From an uncultured Acetatifactor sp. (GTDB lineage: Bacteria; Bacillota; Clostridia; Lachnospirales; Lachnospiraceae), in NCBI GenBank assembly GCA_947630715.1, contig CANRIP010000027.1:1-35091 (forward strand): 35,091 nucleotides of DNA, read 5' to 3'. A model generated the notes under the pieces. The model ran no database searches, was not told the DNA's origin, and was given only the letters and a program-made list of their open reading frames with translations. Positions 25,571 to 34,251 of this stretch are shown here, one piece after another. Numbering within the stretch: the first letter of the stretch is position 1; each line of letters begins with the position of its first letter. Position numbers and translations under genes: made by a program.

Positions 25571-27350
25571 ATGTGTGGTATATATGGTTGCATAGGAAAG
25601 ACTGATATTGATAAAACAAAGGAATGTATTCTTAAGATCCGCCACAGGGGACCAGACGCATGGGAAGTAAAAGAGTTTGCTGGTGCACAACTAGCACATA
25701 CCAGATTAGCTATTATAGATGTTTCAGATATAGCTATGCAGCCAATGACAGATGCTAGTAACAGATTTACTATTGTATATAATGGAGAGGTGTATAACTA
25801 TATCGAAATTCGGAAAGAGCTGGAAAGTATCGGATATCAATTTAGGACAAGCAGTGATACAGAGGTGGTGTTGAATGCTTTTATTGAATGGGGGAGTAGT
25901 TTCCAGGAAAAATGTAATGGTATGTGGGCACTGGCAATATGGGATGATTTAAAAAAAGAGCTATTTTTAAGCCGTGACAGATTTGGGATAAAGCCTCTCT
26001 ATTATTATATGGAAGATGATAATTTTTACTTTGCTTCTGAAATGAAAGCACTGTTTCCAGTAATGAAAAGTAGAAGAATAAACTACTCTATATTTGATAG
26101 ACGAAATTATTTTGGTTATGAAGCAACAGAAGATGGTGTATTACGTGAAATCAAGAAGATTCAAGCGGGGCATTGCGCAGTATATAAATATGGAAATATA
26201 TATATTGAAAGATGGTGGAGTACATTAGAAAATTTAATAACCGTACCTGTAAAATATGATGAGCAAGTGGAGATGCTGCAGGAACTGTTTGAGAATGCAT
26301 GCGCTATTAGAATGCGAAGTGATGTTCCGATTGGTACAGCTTTAAGCGGGGGGGGTGGATTCCAGCGCGGTAGTAGGTTTTATGAAGTACATATCAGATA
26401 AAACAAACTATGATACTAATAAAGAATGGAGAAACGTATTTGTTGCAAGCATGCCTAATACATCTATTGATGAAACGGAGTATGCCCGTATTGCAGCAGA
26501 ACATGTTGGACTTGATATAAACAGCGTGAAAATAAACCCTAATATTGAACCTGAAAAGCTCTATGATTATATGTATATGTGTGAAGATCCATATATTACT
26601 TCACCTATTCCATTTATGCAGACTTATGGTGCAATTGCAGAAAATGGCATAAAGGTAACCTTAGATGGACACGGTGCAGATGAACTTTTCGGAGGGTATG
26701 ATTTCGATGTGCTGGAGGCTGTATCAGATAGTTCAACTGAGGAAGAATTGCAGACAGTTTATGAAATCATCAATAATATGTCAGGAAATGTTTCAACACA
26801 TGTATCTTTTGATGAAATAAAAAGAAAGGCAAATCAAAATAGACACAAAAGTATAAAATATCCAAGGTTTGACAGGCTGAATGACTGTTTATATCAGGAA
26901 ACACATGAAAAAACTCTTCCTACGCTACTTAGGTGCTATGATCATTATAGTATGAGTAATGGTGTGGAAATACGAATGCCATTTATGGACTACAGAATAG
27001 TGTCATTTGCATTTTCTATACCATGGACATCAAAACTGCGAAATGGATTTGGTAAGAAGATCGTAAGAGATATGGCGGCACCATATATGTCTAATAAAAT
27101 AATATACCGGAAAGATAAAATCGGTTTTAATTCACCGATGGCAGAATGGCTTAATGAAAGTCGTATGAAAGAATTTATTTGGGATACAGTTAATTCCAGA
27201 GATTTTATAGAATGTGATTTAGTAAATCCGTTATCAGTAAACATTCAATTAAATGAATTCTATAAGAAAGGTAAAAATTTATATGTTGATGGTGAAAACA
27301 TATGGACATCTGTAATGCCATATATATGGAAAAAAGCTATGGGAGTATAA
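25571..27350 (+). CDS. asnB: Asparagine synthase-like amidotransferase, interrupted by a +1 frameshift in a G8 tract
   Basis: The N-terminal glutamine amidotransferase domain starts MCGIYG, with Cys2 as nucleophile, so ATG 25571 must be the start; GAGG lies upstream. RHRGPDAW, HTRLAIIDVS, YNGEVYNY and DRFGIKPLYY follow. The ATP-binding SGGVDSSAVVGFM needs AGC followed by seven G, but eight are present (26348-26355). As written, the frame drifts after residue 261 and stops at 26401, giving 276 residues without the synthase domain. The second part (26355-27350) is intact, with DETEYARIAAEHVG, LDGHGADELFGGYD and EIRMPFMDYR. Removing one G restores 592 residues. Such enzymes in O-antigen loci, for example WbpS, amidate uronic acids; with ugd nearby that role is inferred. 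Phase variation, mutation or a sequencing error are all possible. Confidence 0.88.
26348..26355 (+). repeat. G8 tract causing the asnB frameshift
   Basis: Eight consecutive G replace the seven needed for Gly-Gly-Val in the PP-loop motif. This is the longest G-run seen in the cluster and the only one out of frame. Confidence 0.95.
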
Positions 27351-27353
27351 ATA

Positions 27354-27782
27354 ATGGAAGGAAAATTGGAAGAAGTTCTTGATGAAAAGTTTCATGTAGC
27401 AATTCGCTATATTCGTTTGTTACAGCATGGATATAGGATGTCTGATTATTTGAACAAACAAGGAATTGAGGCCATTGTTGTTTATGGCATAACAGATTTT
27501 GCAATGGCAATAATAGATGAATATAGAATGAGCAACCGGTTAAATCAAATCAAGGCAATATCTGATAAGAAAATATCTAATGGTGATATATGTATTTATT
27601 GTGGTATTCCTTGTGTTGCCCCTTGTGAATTATTAAATTTTGTAAATAAAAACGTGCTTGTAATTATTACTCCCATGGGGTGGCAGAGAGAGATAAGGAA
27701 AAACTTGCGAGAAATGGGGTTCAGTAGTGTTGCGACTGTGCAGGAATTGGTATATGATATGTGCTCAGCAGTTAATTCCTAA
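27354..27782 (+). CDS. Small stand-alone Rossmann-like protein
   Basis: This is a 142-residue protein that starts three bases after the asnB stop and has no room for its own promoter. A helical N terminus (1-40) leads to AIVVYGITDFAMAIIDEY, an alpha-beta start like a nucleotide-binding fold, then alternating strands and helices (IKAISDKK, CIYCGIPCVA, VLVIITPMGWQREI). The layout matches the modules fused to methyltransferases and a glycosyltransferase elsewhere in the cluster, but the glycine motif is weaker (YGITDF). No catalytic residues can be named. It probably works with the amidotransferase or docks cluster enzymes; that is inference. Confidence 0.55.
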   Translation: MEGKLEEVLDEKFHVAIRYIRLLQHGYRMSDYLNKQGIEAIVVYGITDFAMAIIDEYRMSNRLNQIKAISDKKISNGDICIYCGIPCVAPCELLNFVNKNVLVIITPMGWQREIRKNLREMGFSSVATVQELVYDMCSAVNS

Positions 27783-27884
27783 TTCCTGTTGCGGGTAAAT
27801 AGTTTGCCAAGATTTATGTTGTAAGTTAGCAGACAGTAAAGTTTTGAAAACTAGACTTATATCATGGTGGGAGCGAGACAAGCG

Positions 27885-29033
27885 ATGGAAACAGCAACTG
27901 TTTTATTTACATATAATAGGCCATGGCATACTTCAAAAGTGCTGGAAAGTTTGAGTAAAAATACAGTCTTGCCGGATAAGTTGTATATTTTTCATGATGG
28001 TAAAAAGGATACTACTGTTATAAGCGACTGGAATAAGGTAGAGAGCATAATCAGGGCTGTTGATTGGTGTGATTGTGAAGTAATTACGTCTGAGATTAAT
28101 AAAGGTTTGGCCGATTCAGTAGTATTTGGAATTAATTATGTTTTAAAAAATTATACTTCTGTAATTGTACTGGAAGATGATTGTGTGCTGGCAGCAGATT
28201 TTGTAAATTTTATGATGCAATGTTTTGAAAAATACAAAAACGATGAAAAGGTTTTTGCTGTTAGTGGTTATGGTTTCCCTATCAGTTGTAAAAGCAAAAA
28301 GTATGATGTGTATGGATGTGGGCGTGCATCTTCTTGGGGTTGGGGAACATGGGCAGATAGGTGGAAGATATTTAATAAAGATTATGAATCTATCAGAAGA
28401 ATGAAACAGGAAGAAGATATGTCCCGAAATTTGGCAATGTGGGGAAATGATTTAGAGGATATGGTAGTAGGAAATGTTAGAGGTATTATAGATTCCTGGG
28501 CGATTTTTTGGGCATTAAATATAATTTCAAGAAAAGGCATTTGTATTAATCCGTATCAATCATTAATCAGAAATATAGGGTGCGATGGATCGGGTACTCA
28601 TTGCGGAAACAGTCATCAATATGACGTTCAGATTAGTAAGGTAAAAAGAAAGAAATTTAAATTGCCTGATAAGCTTATTTTTTCATCTGAAATAATAGAA
28701 GCTTTGACACCATTATGTGGCAGCTATACTGCGATAAACCAGAGAAGTGAGTTAAAAGAAACAATATTGGTATATGGATTGGGGAATTTTTTCTGTAAAA
28801 AAGAACAGGAATTAAATTCTAAATATTATATAGAAGCATTTATTGACCAGAGGAAGAAAGGGTGGTATGCTGGTAAACGAATTGTTTGTATGGATGATAT
28901 AAAAAAATATGCATATGATAAGATTATTATTATGATTCAGGACAGGCAGGAGTGTATGAAAGTAGAACAGCAATTATTGCAAAAAGAAATTGATCAGAAG
29001 AAGATCTTGATAGGACACAATTTCTTTGAATAA
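27885..29033 (+). CDS. GT-A glycosyltransferase with C-terminal Rossmann-like module
   Basis: This is a 382-residue protein. The N-terminal GT-A domain begins TATVLFTYNRPWHTSKVLESL, with the metal-binding acidic motif LEDDC (96-100) and the signature WGWGTWADRW (151-160) common in bacterial glycosyltransferases of surface-glycan loci. From residue 295 a second module, LVYGLGNFFCKKEQEL, continues with strands and helices to the end (FIDQRKKGW, KIIIMIQD). The ATG at 27885 is preferred because the protein then starts at the usual METATVLFTYNRP and GGGAG lies 11 bases upstream; ATG 27864 has no ribosome binding site. Donor and acceptor sugars cannot be told. Confidence 0.75.
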   Translation: METATVLFTYNRPWHTSKVLESLSKNTVLPDKLYIFHDGKKDTTVISDWNKVESIIRAVDWCDCEVITSEINKGLADSVVFGINYVLKNYTSVIVLEDDCVLAADFVNFMMQCFEKYKNDEKVFAVSGYGFPISCKSKKYDVYGCGRASSWGWGTWADRWKIFNKDYESIRRMKQEEDMSRNLAMWGNDLEDMVVGNVRGIIDSWAIFWALNIISRKGICINPYQSLIRNIGCDGSGTHCGNSHQYDVQISKVKRKKFKLPDKLIFSSEIIEALTPLCGSYTAINQRSELKETILVYGLGNFFCKKEQELNSKYYIEAFIDQRKKGWYAGKRIVCMDDIKKYAYDKIIIMIQDRQECMKVEQQLLQKEIDQKKILIGHNFFE

Positions 29034-29183
29034 CTATATAACAGTAAGTTTATGAGGATATTATTTTGAGTTCAAGGATATATAGGAATCACATATAGGA
29101 GTAGGCAACCTTGACATAATGAGCATGGACTGATTCGAAATTGTGTATAGGCGATATATATTATGATTATATTGGAGGGAAAA

Positions 29184-30311
29184 ATGTTTCAGTACGAAAA
29201 AATAAGAGATATCAACAATAGATTAACAGCACTGGTAGATAAAAGAAATATAGTTATTTGGGGAGCAGGGGTGCATACCTGTAAGCTGTTTGAAAAGACG
29301 AAATTATTATCATATCAAATAAAATACATAGTTGATATAGATGAAAACAAGCAAGGAAGATATTTTTTTGGATACAAGGTAATGAATCCAGATGAAATTA
29401 TATGGAATGATGTAGATGCCTTGATAATTTCCGTGCCTGGCAGGGAAAGAGAAATAGCAAATTCAAAACAAATAGGGGGGGTATACAACAAAAAGGTTAT
29501 ATTTCTTTATGGCCAAAATGAAAGCACCCCTTTTTACAATCTGTATGATAATGTAACTGAGGCTACAGGTTATATAGGTGATTATGATCAATGGGAAAAA
29601 GCATATGACGAATGCGGTGGGTACGATGATCCGCATATTTTAAGCACTGTTGTAAGTGCCACTAAAGCAGTTATGAATGGAATTGCAGCATATGAACGTG
29701 ATGGATACTTATTTTACGAGCAGAAATATAATTATAACCTTTGTGCAATAATGTTAAGATGTGCTATCCAAAATAATAATAATGGCGTACGAGTTTTGGA
29801 TATAGGCGGGAGCTTGGGAAGCACGTATTTTCAAAACAAGAAGTATTTAGAAGAAATAAAAGGTTTGGAATACATTATTGCAGAACAAAAATCATTTGTT
29901 GAATATGGGCAAAATAATTTAGAAAATAAAAACCTAAAGTTTATATGCAGTGAGGAGAACTGGGGGAAATATGGCAGCTATGATATCATTTTGTTATCAG
30001 GAAGTCTGCAATATATTCCAAATTATGATGATATTATTTATAAGATTTTGCAGGCAAGTCCAAGTTATATTGTTTTGGATAGGATTGTCGTTGGGAACAG
30101 GAAAAGGATTTGCAAAGAGTTTGTTTCAAAAAAAATATATAATGGAAGTTATCCGGTTCGCATTTTTACGGAAGATGAGATTATTAATTTTTTTGTGTGC
30201 AATTATGAATTGGTGGAAAAAGATATTTCAAGTGTACGTGAAGATGGATATGCATATTTTACTGACGACAGAGCTGTATATAAATATTATGTTTTTAAGA
30301 AGTTAAAATGA
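29184..30311 (+). CDS. TIGR04325-type methyltransferase with N-terminal Rossmann-like module
   Basis: This is a 375-residue protein. Residues 18-115 form a Rossmann-like module (IVIWGAGVHTCKLF, then IVDIDENKQGRYFFGYKV), similar to the C-terminal part of sugar C-methyltransferases. The rest matches the TIGR04325 methyltransferase pattern: W-x-A and GGY, a YERDGYLFYEQKYNY block, VLDIGGSLGSTYFQNKKYL (204 on), IIAEQKSFVEYGQ, LLSGSLQYIPNYDD, IVLDRIVVGN and IYNGSYPVRIF. Members occur in scattered carbohydrate clusters. The ATG at 29184 is chosen because GGAGG lies five bases upstream; ATG 29163 lacks one. A G7 tract (29475-29481) encodes IGGV in frame. Confidence 0.82.
   Translation: MFQYEKIRDINNRLTALVDKRNIVIWGAGVHTCKLFEKTKLLSYQIKYIVDIDENKQGRYFFGYKVMNPDEIIWNDVDALIISVPGREREIANSKQIGGVYNKKVIFLYGQNESTPFYNLYDNVTEATGYIGDYDQWEKAYDECGGYDDPHILSTVVSATKAVMNGIAAYERDGYLFYEQKYNYNLCAIMLRCAIQNNNNGVRVLDIGGSLGSTYFQNKKYLEEIKGLEYIIAEQKSFVEYGQNNLENKNLKFICSEENWGKYGSYDIILLSGSLQYIPNYDDIIYKILQASPSYIVLDRIVVGNRKRICKEFVSKKIYNGSYPVRIFTEDEIINFFVCNYELVEKDISSVREDGYAYFTDDRAVYKYYVFKKLK
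29475..29481 (+). repeat. G7 tract in the TIGR04325-type methyltransferase gene
   Basis: Seven consecutive G encode Gly-Gly-Val in frame within the Rossmann-like module. Confidence 0.9.
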
Positions 30312-30321
30312 TTATGGGGGA

Positions 30322-30765
30322 ATGAATTTGAAAAACATGGAATTAGTAAAAAAGAAGGACAAGCTTATATCAATCATAATCAGAAATGATTATAAATGTG
30401 AAGGTGTTGATTTTATCACCCCTAACGAATATTCACAGCAGGTGGCATATATGCATCATCCGACTGGTAAGAAGATAGATGCGCATGTGCATAATCTGGT
30501 TCATAGAAATGTTGTAATGACGCAAGAAGTGTTATTTATAAAAAAAGGAAAACTTCGAGTGGATTTTTATGATGAATATGAAGATTATCTTGAAAGCGTC
30601 ATATTAGAGTCGGGTGATGTAATTTTATTAGTTTCAGGAGGGCATGGTTTTACAGTTTTGGAAGAGGTAGAGATGATAGAGGTGAAACAAGGCCCCTATT
30701 CAGGTGATGCAGATAAAAAAAGGTTTGAAGGAATCAGTGACAAAGAAGTGTTTTATAAGGAATAA
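30322..30765 (+). CDS. Cupin-fold protein, possible sugar-modifying enzyme
   Basis: This is a 147-residue protein with a single cupin domain: a His-rich strand (DAHVHNLVHRN, H55, H57, H61), then EVLFIKKGKLRVDFYDE with E69, then ESGDVILLVSGGHGF. It resembles small cupins found in sugar-nucleotide clusters (WbuC or ketoisomerase type), and may isomerise a keto-sugar or bind metal; the reaction is not proven. It lies between a methyltransferase and an aminotransferase. The ATG at 30322 is only one or two bases from GGGGG, so TTG at 30328 with better spacing is a real alternative start. Confidence 0.65.
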   Translation: MNLKNMELVKKKDKLISIIIRNDYKCEGVDFITPNEYSQQVAYMHHPTGKKIDAHVHNLVHRNVVMTQEVLFIKKGKLRVDFYDEYEDYLESVILESGDVILLVSGGHGFTVLEEVEMIEVKQGPYSGDADKKRFEGISDKEVFYKE

Positions 30766-30791
30766 AATTAGCGCATAAGAAAGGATTATGT

Positions 30792-31916
30792 ATGGAATTT
30801 ATACCTGTTAATGAGCCGCTGCTAAATGGAAATGAAAAGAAATACTTATGTGAATGCATTGATTCTGGCTGGATTTCATCGGAAGGTCCGTTTGTAAAAG
30901 AATTTGAGAGTAAAATGAGCGCGACTGTGGGGCGTAAGTATGGAATCGCAGTATCTAATGGAACGGCAGCGTTAGAAGTTGCGGTTCAAGCGTTGAGCAT
31001 CAGTGCAGGCGATGAAGTTATAATGCCGACATTTACGATAATATCCTGTGCAATGGCGGTCACAAAAATGGGAGCGATTCCAGTTTTAGTAGACAGTGAT
31101 CTGCACACTTGGAATATGAATGTAGATGAAATAGAGGCTAAGATAACAGATAAGACAAAAGCCATAATGGTGGTACATATATACGGGCTGCCTGTCGAGA
31201 TGGATAAAATATTAGAATTAGCTGAGAAGTATAATCTAAAGATTATCGAAGATGCAGCCGAAATGCATGGGCAGATGTATAATGGAAAGCCTTGCGGAAG
31301 TTTCGGTGATATCAGTACATTCAGTTTTTACCCTAATAAGCATGTGACAACCGGAGAAGGAGGCATGGTGGTTACTGATGATGAGAAACTGGCAGAACGT
31401 TGTAGGATGCTGAGAAATTTATGTTTTCAGAAAGATGTGCGGTATGTTCATAATGAGATCAGTGATAATTACAGATTTACAAATCTGCAGGCGGCAGTAG
31501 GGCTTGCACAGTTAGAAAGACTTGATGAATTTATAGAGAAAAAGAGAGAAATGGGCCGGTACTATACAGAAAATCTGGCAGATATAAAGGGATTAATTTT
31601 GCCGTTAAGTAAAAAAGACTATGCAGAAAATATTTACTGGGTGTATGGGGTGGTGTTGGATAAAGATATTCAGATGGACAACAGAACAGTGCAGAAGCTG
31701 CTGGCAAAAGAAGGAATAGGTACAAGAACTTTCTTCTGGTGTATGCATGAGCAGCCAGTTTATAGAAATGAAGGTCTATTTTTAGATGAGTCGTATCCAA
31801 ACGCTGAGTATTTGGCAAGAAAGGGGTTTTACATCCCGAGTGGTCTTGCATTGACAAAAGAACAAATGAAAGCCGTAGTTATTGGAGTGAGGAATATAAT
31901 GTCAGAAATCATATGA
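30792..31916 (+). CDS. DegT/DnrJ/EryC1 aminotransferase, perosamine-synthase-like
   Basis: This PLP enzyme transfers an amino group, usually from glutamate, onto a keto-sugar nucleotide. The 374-residue sequence begins IPVNEPLLNGNEKKYL and contains SGWISSEGPFVKEFE, VSNGTAALEVAV, DEVIMPTFT, EDAAEMHGQ and the PLP lysine K183 in FYPNKHVTTGEGG. These features place it close to GDP-perosamine synthase (RfbE/Per), which forms 4-amino-4,6-dideoxymannose; other 4-amino sugars cannot be excluded. AAAGGA lies six bases before the ATG. The N-methyltransferase-like gene at 34252 could act on its product. Confidence 0.88.
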   Translation: MEFIPVNEPLLNGNEKKYLCECIDSGWISSEGPFVKEFESKMSATVGRKYGIAVSNGTAALEVAVQALSISAGDEVIMPTFTIISCAMAVTKMGAIPVLVDSDLHTWNMNVDEIEAKITDKTKAIMVVHIYGLPVEMDKILELAEKYNLKIIEDAAEMHGQMYNGKPCGSFGDISTFSFYPNKHVTTGEGGMVVTDDEKLAERCRMLRNLCFQKDVRYVHNEISDNYRFTNLQAAVGLAQLERLDEFIEKKREMGRYYTENLADIKGLILPLSKKDYAENIYWVYGVVLDKDIQMDNRTVQKLLAKEGIGTRTFFWCMHEQPVYRNEGLFLDESYPNAEYLARKGFYIPSGLALTKEQMKAVVIGVRNIMSEII

Positions 31917-31938
31917 CATGTTTCATAGTGGGGAAAAG

Positions 31939-32955
31939 ATGTGCATGAAAATAGATATTCTGAAACAAATAGCATATAAGCATATGCTTTGCTTAATCAA
32001 AAAAAGACCGTTAGACATTAATGTTGAAACTGTAAGTCTATGCCCGCTAAAATGTGTATTTTGTTGCAACAGAGTATACAAAAGAGAATATTTGGTTATG
32101 GACAATGGACTTTTTGAAAAAATTATAAAAGAATATTATAGGATGGGGGGCGGTGCAATAGGGTTAGGCTCTATGCAGTCGGATTTTTTATCAGATCCAT
32201 TATTATTAAACAGAATAAAAATCATTAAAAAATATAAAAAGAAACTTTGGCTGTACAGCACTACGCCTCTTATAACATGTAAGAAATATAGTGATAAAGA
32301 GTTAAAGTATATTTTAAGTGCATTTGATTATCTGCAGATTTCTGCAGAGGGTTACGATAGGGAATCATATCAAATTATGTCCGGAATTGATGGATTTGAT
32401 ATTTTTGAAGAACAATTAAAAAGGATAAAAAGGATAAAAGATAAGTATTCATTAAATGTAAGAATTGGGATTCATTTTAGAACCTGTAACAGAGGTAAAT
32501 TAAAGGTAAGTAAATTTTATAAAGAAATAAGTAAAATATTTTATATAGAAGACATTAAAGATTCCTTTTTTTCATGGTTTGGAACAATAAAAAAAGAAGA
32601 TTTGCCAAGTGGAGCACATTTGAAAGTGACACATAATGATAATAAATGTGAAAATTGCGTGGTTCCGAATGCTACATTGTCAGTTCAGCCAAGTGGGAAA
32701 GTAGTTGGCTGCGGATGTATCGACTGGCTTGAGAAATATGTTATTGGGGATTGCAAAAATCAGACTTTGAAGGAAATATGGAAAAGCAAAAGAGCTGTTA
32801 AGTTTAGAAATGCTTTTTCAGAAAAGAAAATACCGCAAATATGCAGAGAGTGCGGATTGTATGCTCCTATCAATAAATGTATGGAAGATATCAGCCTGTT
32901 AAGATACAAGCCGTTAGACGGAGTTTATTATTTGGTAAAAAATAAAGGATGGTGA
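31939..32955 (+). CDS. Radical SAM/SPASM domain protein
   Basis: This is a 338-residue protein with the radical SAM cluster motif CPLKCVFC (C35, C39, C42, with an extra C43) and a C-terminal SPASM-like Cys set: CENC, then VQPSGKVVGCGCIDW, LKEIW and CRECG, for auxiliary iron-sulphur clusters. Such enzymes start radical chemistry from S-adenosylmethionine; in glycan loci they may deoxygenate, epimerise or methylate, but the substrate here is unknown. The ATG at 31939 is favoured because GGGG lies five bases before it; ATG 31918 has no such site. The gene runs into the next with an overlap of seven bases. A G6 run encodes MGGG. Confidence 0.82.
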   Translation: MCMKIDILKQIAYKHMLCLIKKRPLDINVETVSLCPLKCVFCCNRVYKREYLVMDNGLFEKIIKEYYRMGGGAIGLGSMQSDFLSDPLLLNRIKIIKKYKKKLWLYSTTPLITCKKYSDKELKYILSAFDYLQISAEGYDRESYQIMSGIDGFDIFEEQLKRIKRIKDKYSLNVRIGIHFRTCNRGKLKVSKFYKEISKIFYIEDIKDSFFSWFGTIKKEDLPSGAHLKVTHNDNKCENCVVPNATLSVQPSGKVVGCGCIDWLEKYVIGDCKNQTLKEIWKSKRAVKFRNAFSEKKIPQICRECGLYAPINKCMEDISLLRYKPLDGVYYLVKNKGW

Positions 32956-34202
32956 ATACAGTGCCCAAGAAGAAAATAGTTGTATTTGGACTTGGAAAAA
33001 TATACAGGATATTTCTGAAGTTGTATGACAATACAAAAGCAGAGATTGTGGCGTTGTGCGATAATAATGAAAAGGCATTGGCGAATATTATAACAGAGAA
33101 GACGGTCAGACCTGAGGAAATAGCGAACTTAGAGTTTGATTATGTCGTTGTTACAAGTAGTTATTATAAGGAAATAGCATCCCAATTGTGCGGATACGGA
33201 ATTGAAAAAAGCCGCATTTTGGATTTCAACAGTATATATGAAAACATTTATATCCCAGGTGAGTTTCGGTTTGTAGAACTGCTTAAGGATGATATATTTC
33301 AGATGAGTAAATCTGATAATGTGCTCGAAAAAATTAAAGATGTGGAAGAAAAAAATTTATTTATAAGTGCAAAGCTCTTTATTAATTCTATAAAAGACAA
33401 AAACCTTGTATCCTTGGAAGAAGCAGAATTTCAGGTATATTCCCAATTTGGAGAGGATGGCATAATACAGTGGCTGATACATAATGTGGAAATAGAAAAT
33501 AAAACTTTTATTGAGTTCGGGGTGGAGGATTATTCTGAGTCAAATACCAGGTTCCTTTTAATGAACAATAATTGGACAGGATTTGTAATGGACGGAAGTG
33601 AGGAAAATATAAAAAGGCTGAAGAACTGGAAATATTTTTGGAAATATGATTTGTCGGCAAAAGCAGCATTTATTACAAAGGAAAATATAAATGAACTTAT
33701 CACAGAAGCGGGATATAGTGGAGATATAGGAATATTGAGCATAGATTTGGATGGGAATGACTATTGGATTTTGAACTCGATTACCTGTGTTGAACCGCGT
33801 ATTCTCATCTGCGAATATAACAATATATATGGGGCAGACAAAAAAGTAAGCATTCCGTATAATAAACAGTTTATACGAACCAAAGCCCATTATAGTAATT
33901 TATACTGGGGGGGCAGTATTGCTGCTTTCCGCGATTGGGCAGAAAAGAAAGGCTATTATTATATGGGAAGTAACAGCGCAGGGAATAATGCCTTTTTTGT
34001 ACGGGCAGACTGCATAGGATTGGAAAAAATTCCGCAGACTGCAAATGTATTTGTAGAAAGTAAATATAGGGAAAGCAGAAATGAAAAAGGCGAATTAACA
34101 TACAAAAGAGCAGGCAGCCGCTTGGAGTGTATAAAGGAAATGGAGCTTGTTGATATATGCACTGGACAACAGGACACAATAAGTAATATATATAACATAT
34201 AA
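32949..34202 (+). CDS. FkbM-type methyltransferase with N-terminal Rossmann-like module, second copy
   Basis: This is a 417-residue protein. Residues 8-100 form a Rossmann-like module (KIVVFGLGKIYRIFLKLY, then ALCDNNEKA). A helical linker follows, then an FkbM-like domain from about residue 158: SQFGEDGIIQWL, FIEFGVEDYSESNTRFLL (187 on), GILSIDLDGNDYWIL and ICEYN. It differs from the first FkbM protein, so the two probably modify different positions. ATG 32949 overlaps the previous gene by seven bases; GTG at 32961 is another possible start. A G7 tract (33907-33913) encodes WGGS in frame. It is followed by about 50 bases before the next gene. Confidence 0.78.
   Translation: MVNTVPKKKIVVFGLGKIYRIFLKLYDNTKAEIVALCDNNEKALANIITEKTVRPEEIANLEFDYVVVTSSYYKEIASQLCGYGIEKSRILDFNSIYENIYIPGEFRFVELLKDDIFQMSKSDNVLEKIKDVEEKNLFISAKLFINSIKDKNLVSLEEAEFQVYSQFGEDGIIQWLIHNVEIENKTFIEFGVEDYSESNTRFLLMNNNWTGFVMDGSEENIKRLKNWKYFWKYDLSAKAAFITKENINELITEAGYSGDIGILSIDLDGNDYWILNSITCVEPRILICEYNNIYGADKKVSIPYNKQFIRTKAHYSNLYWGGSIAAFRDWAEKKGYYYMGSNSAGNNAFFVRADCIGLEKIPQTANVFVESKYRESRNEKGELTYKRAGSRLECIKEMELVDICTGQQDTISNIYNI
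33907..33913 (+). repeat. G7 tract in the second FkbM-type gene
   Basis: Seven consecutive G lie in TAC TGG GGG GGC, encoding Tyr-Trp-Gly-Gly in frame. Confidence 0.9.
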
Positions 34203-34251
34203 GCAGTGCATAAGTGGTTAAAGCTTTATAAAGTAAGGAGCATCCTAATAT

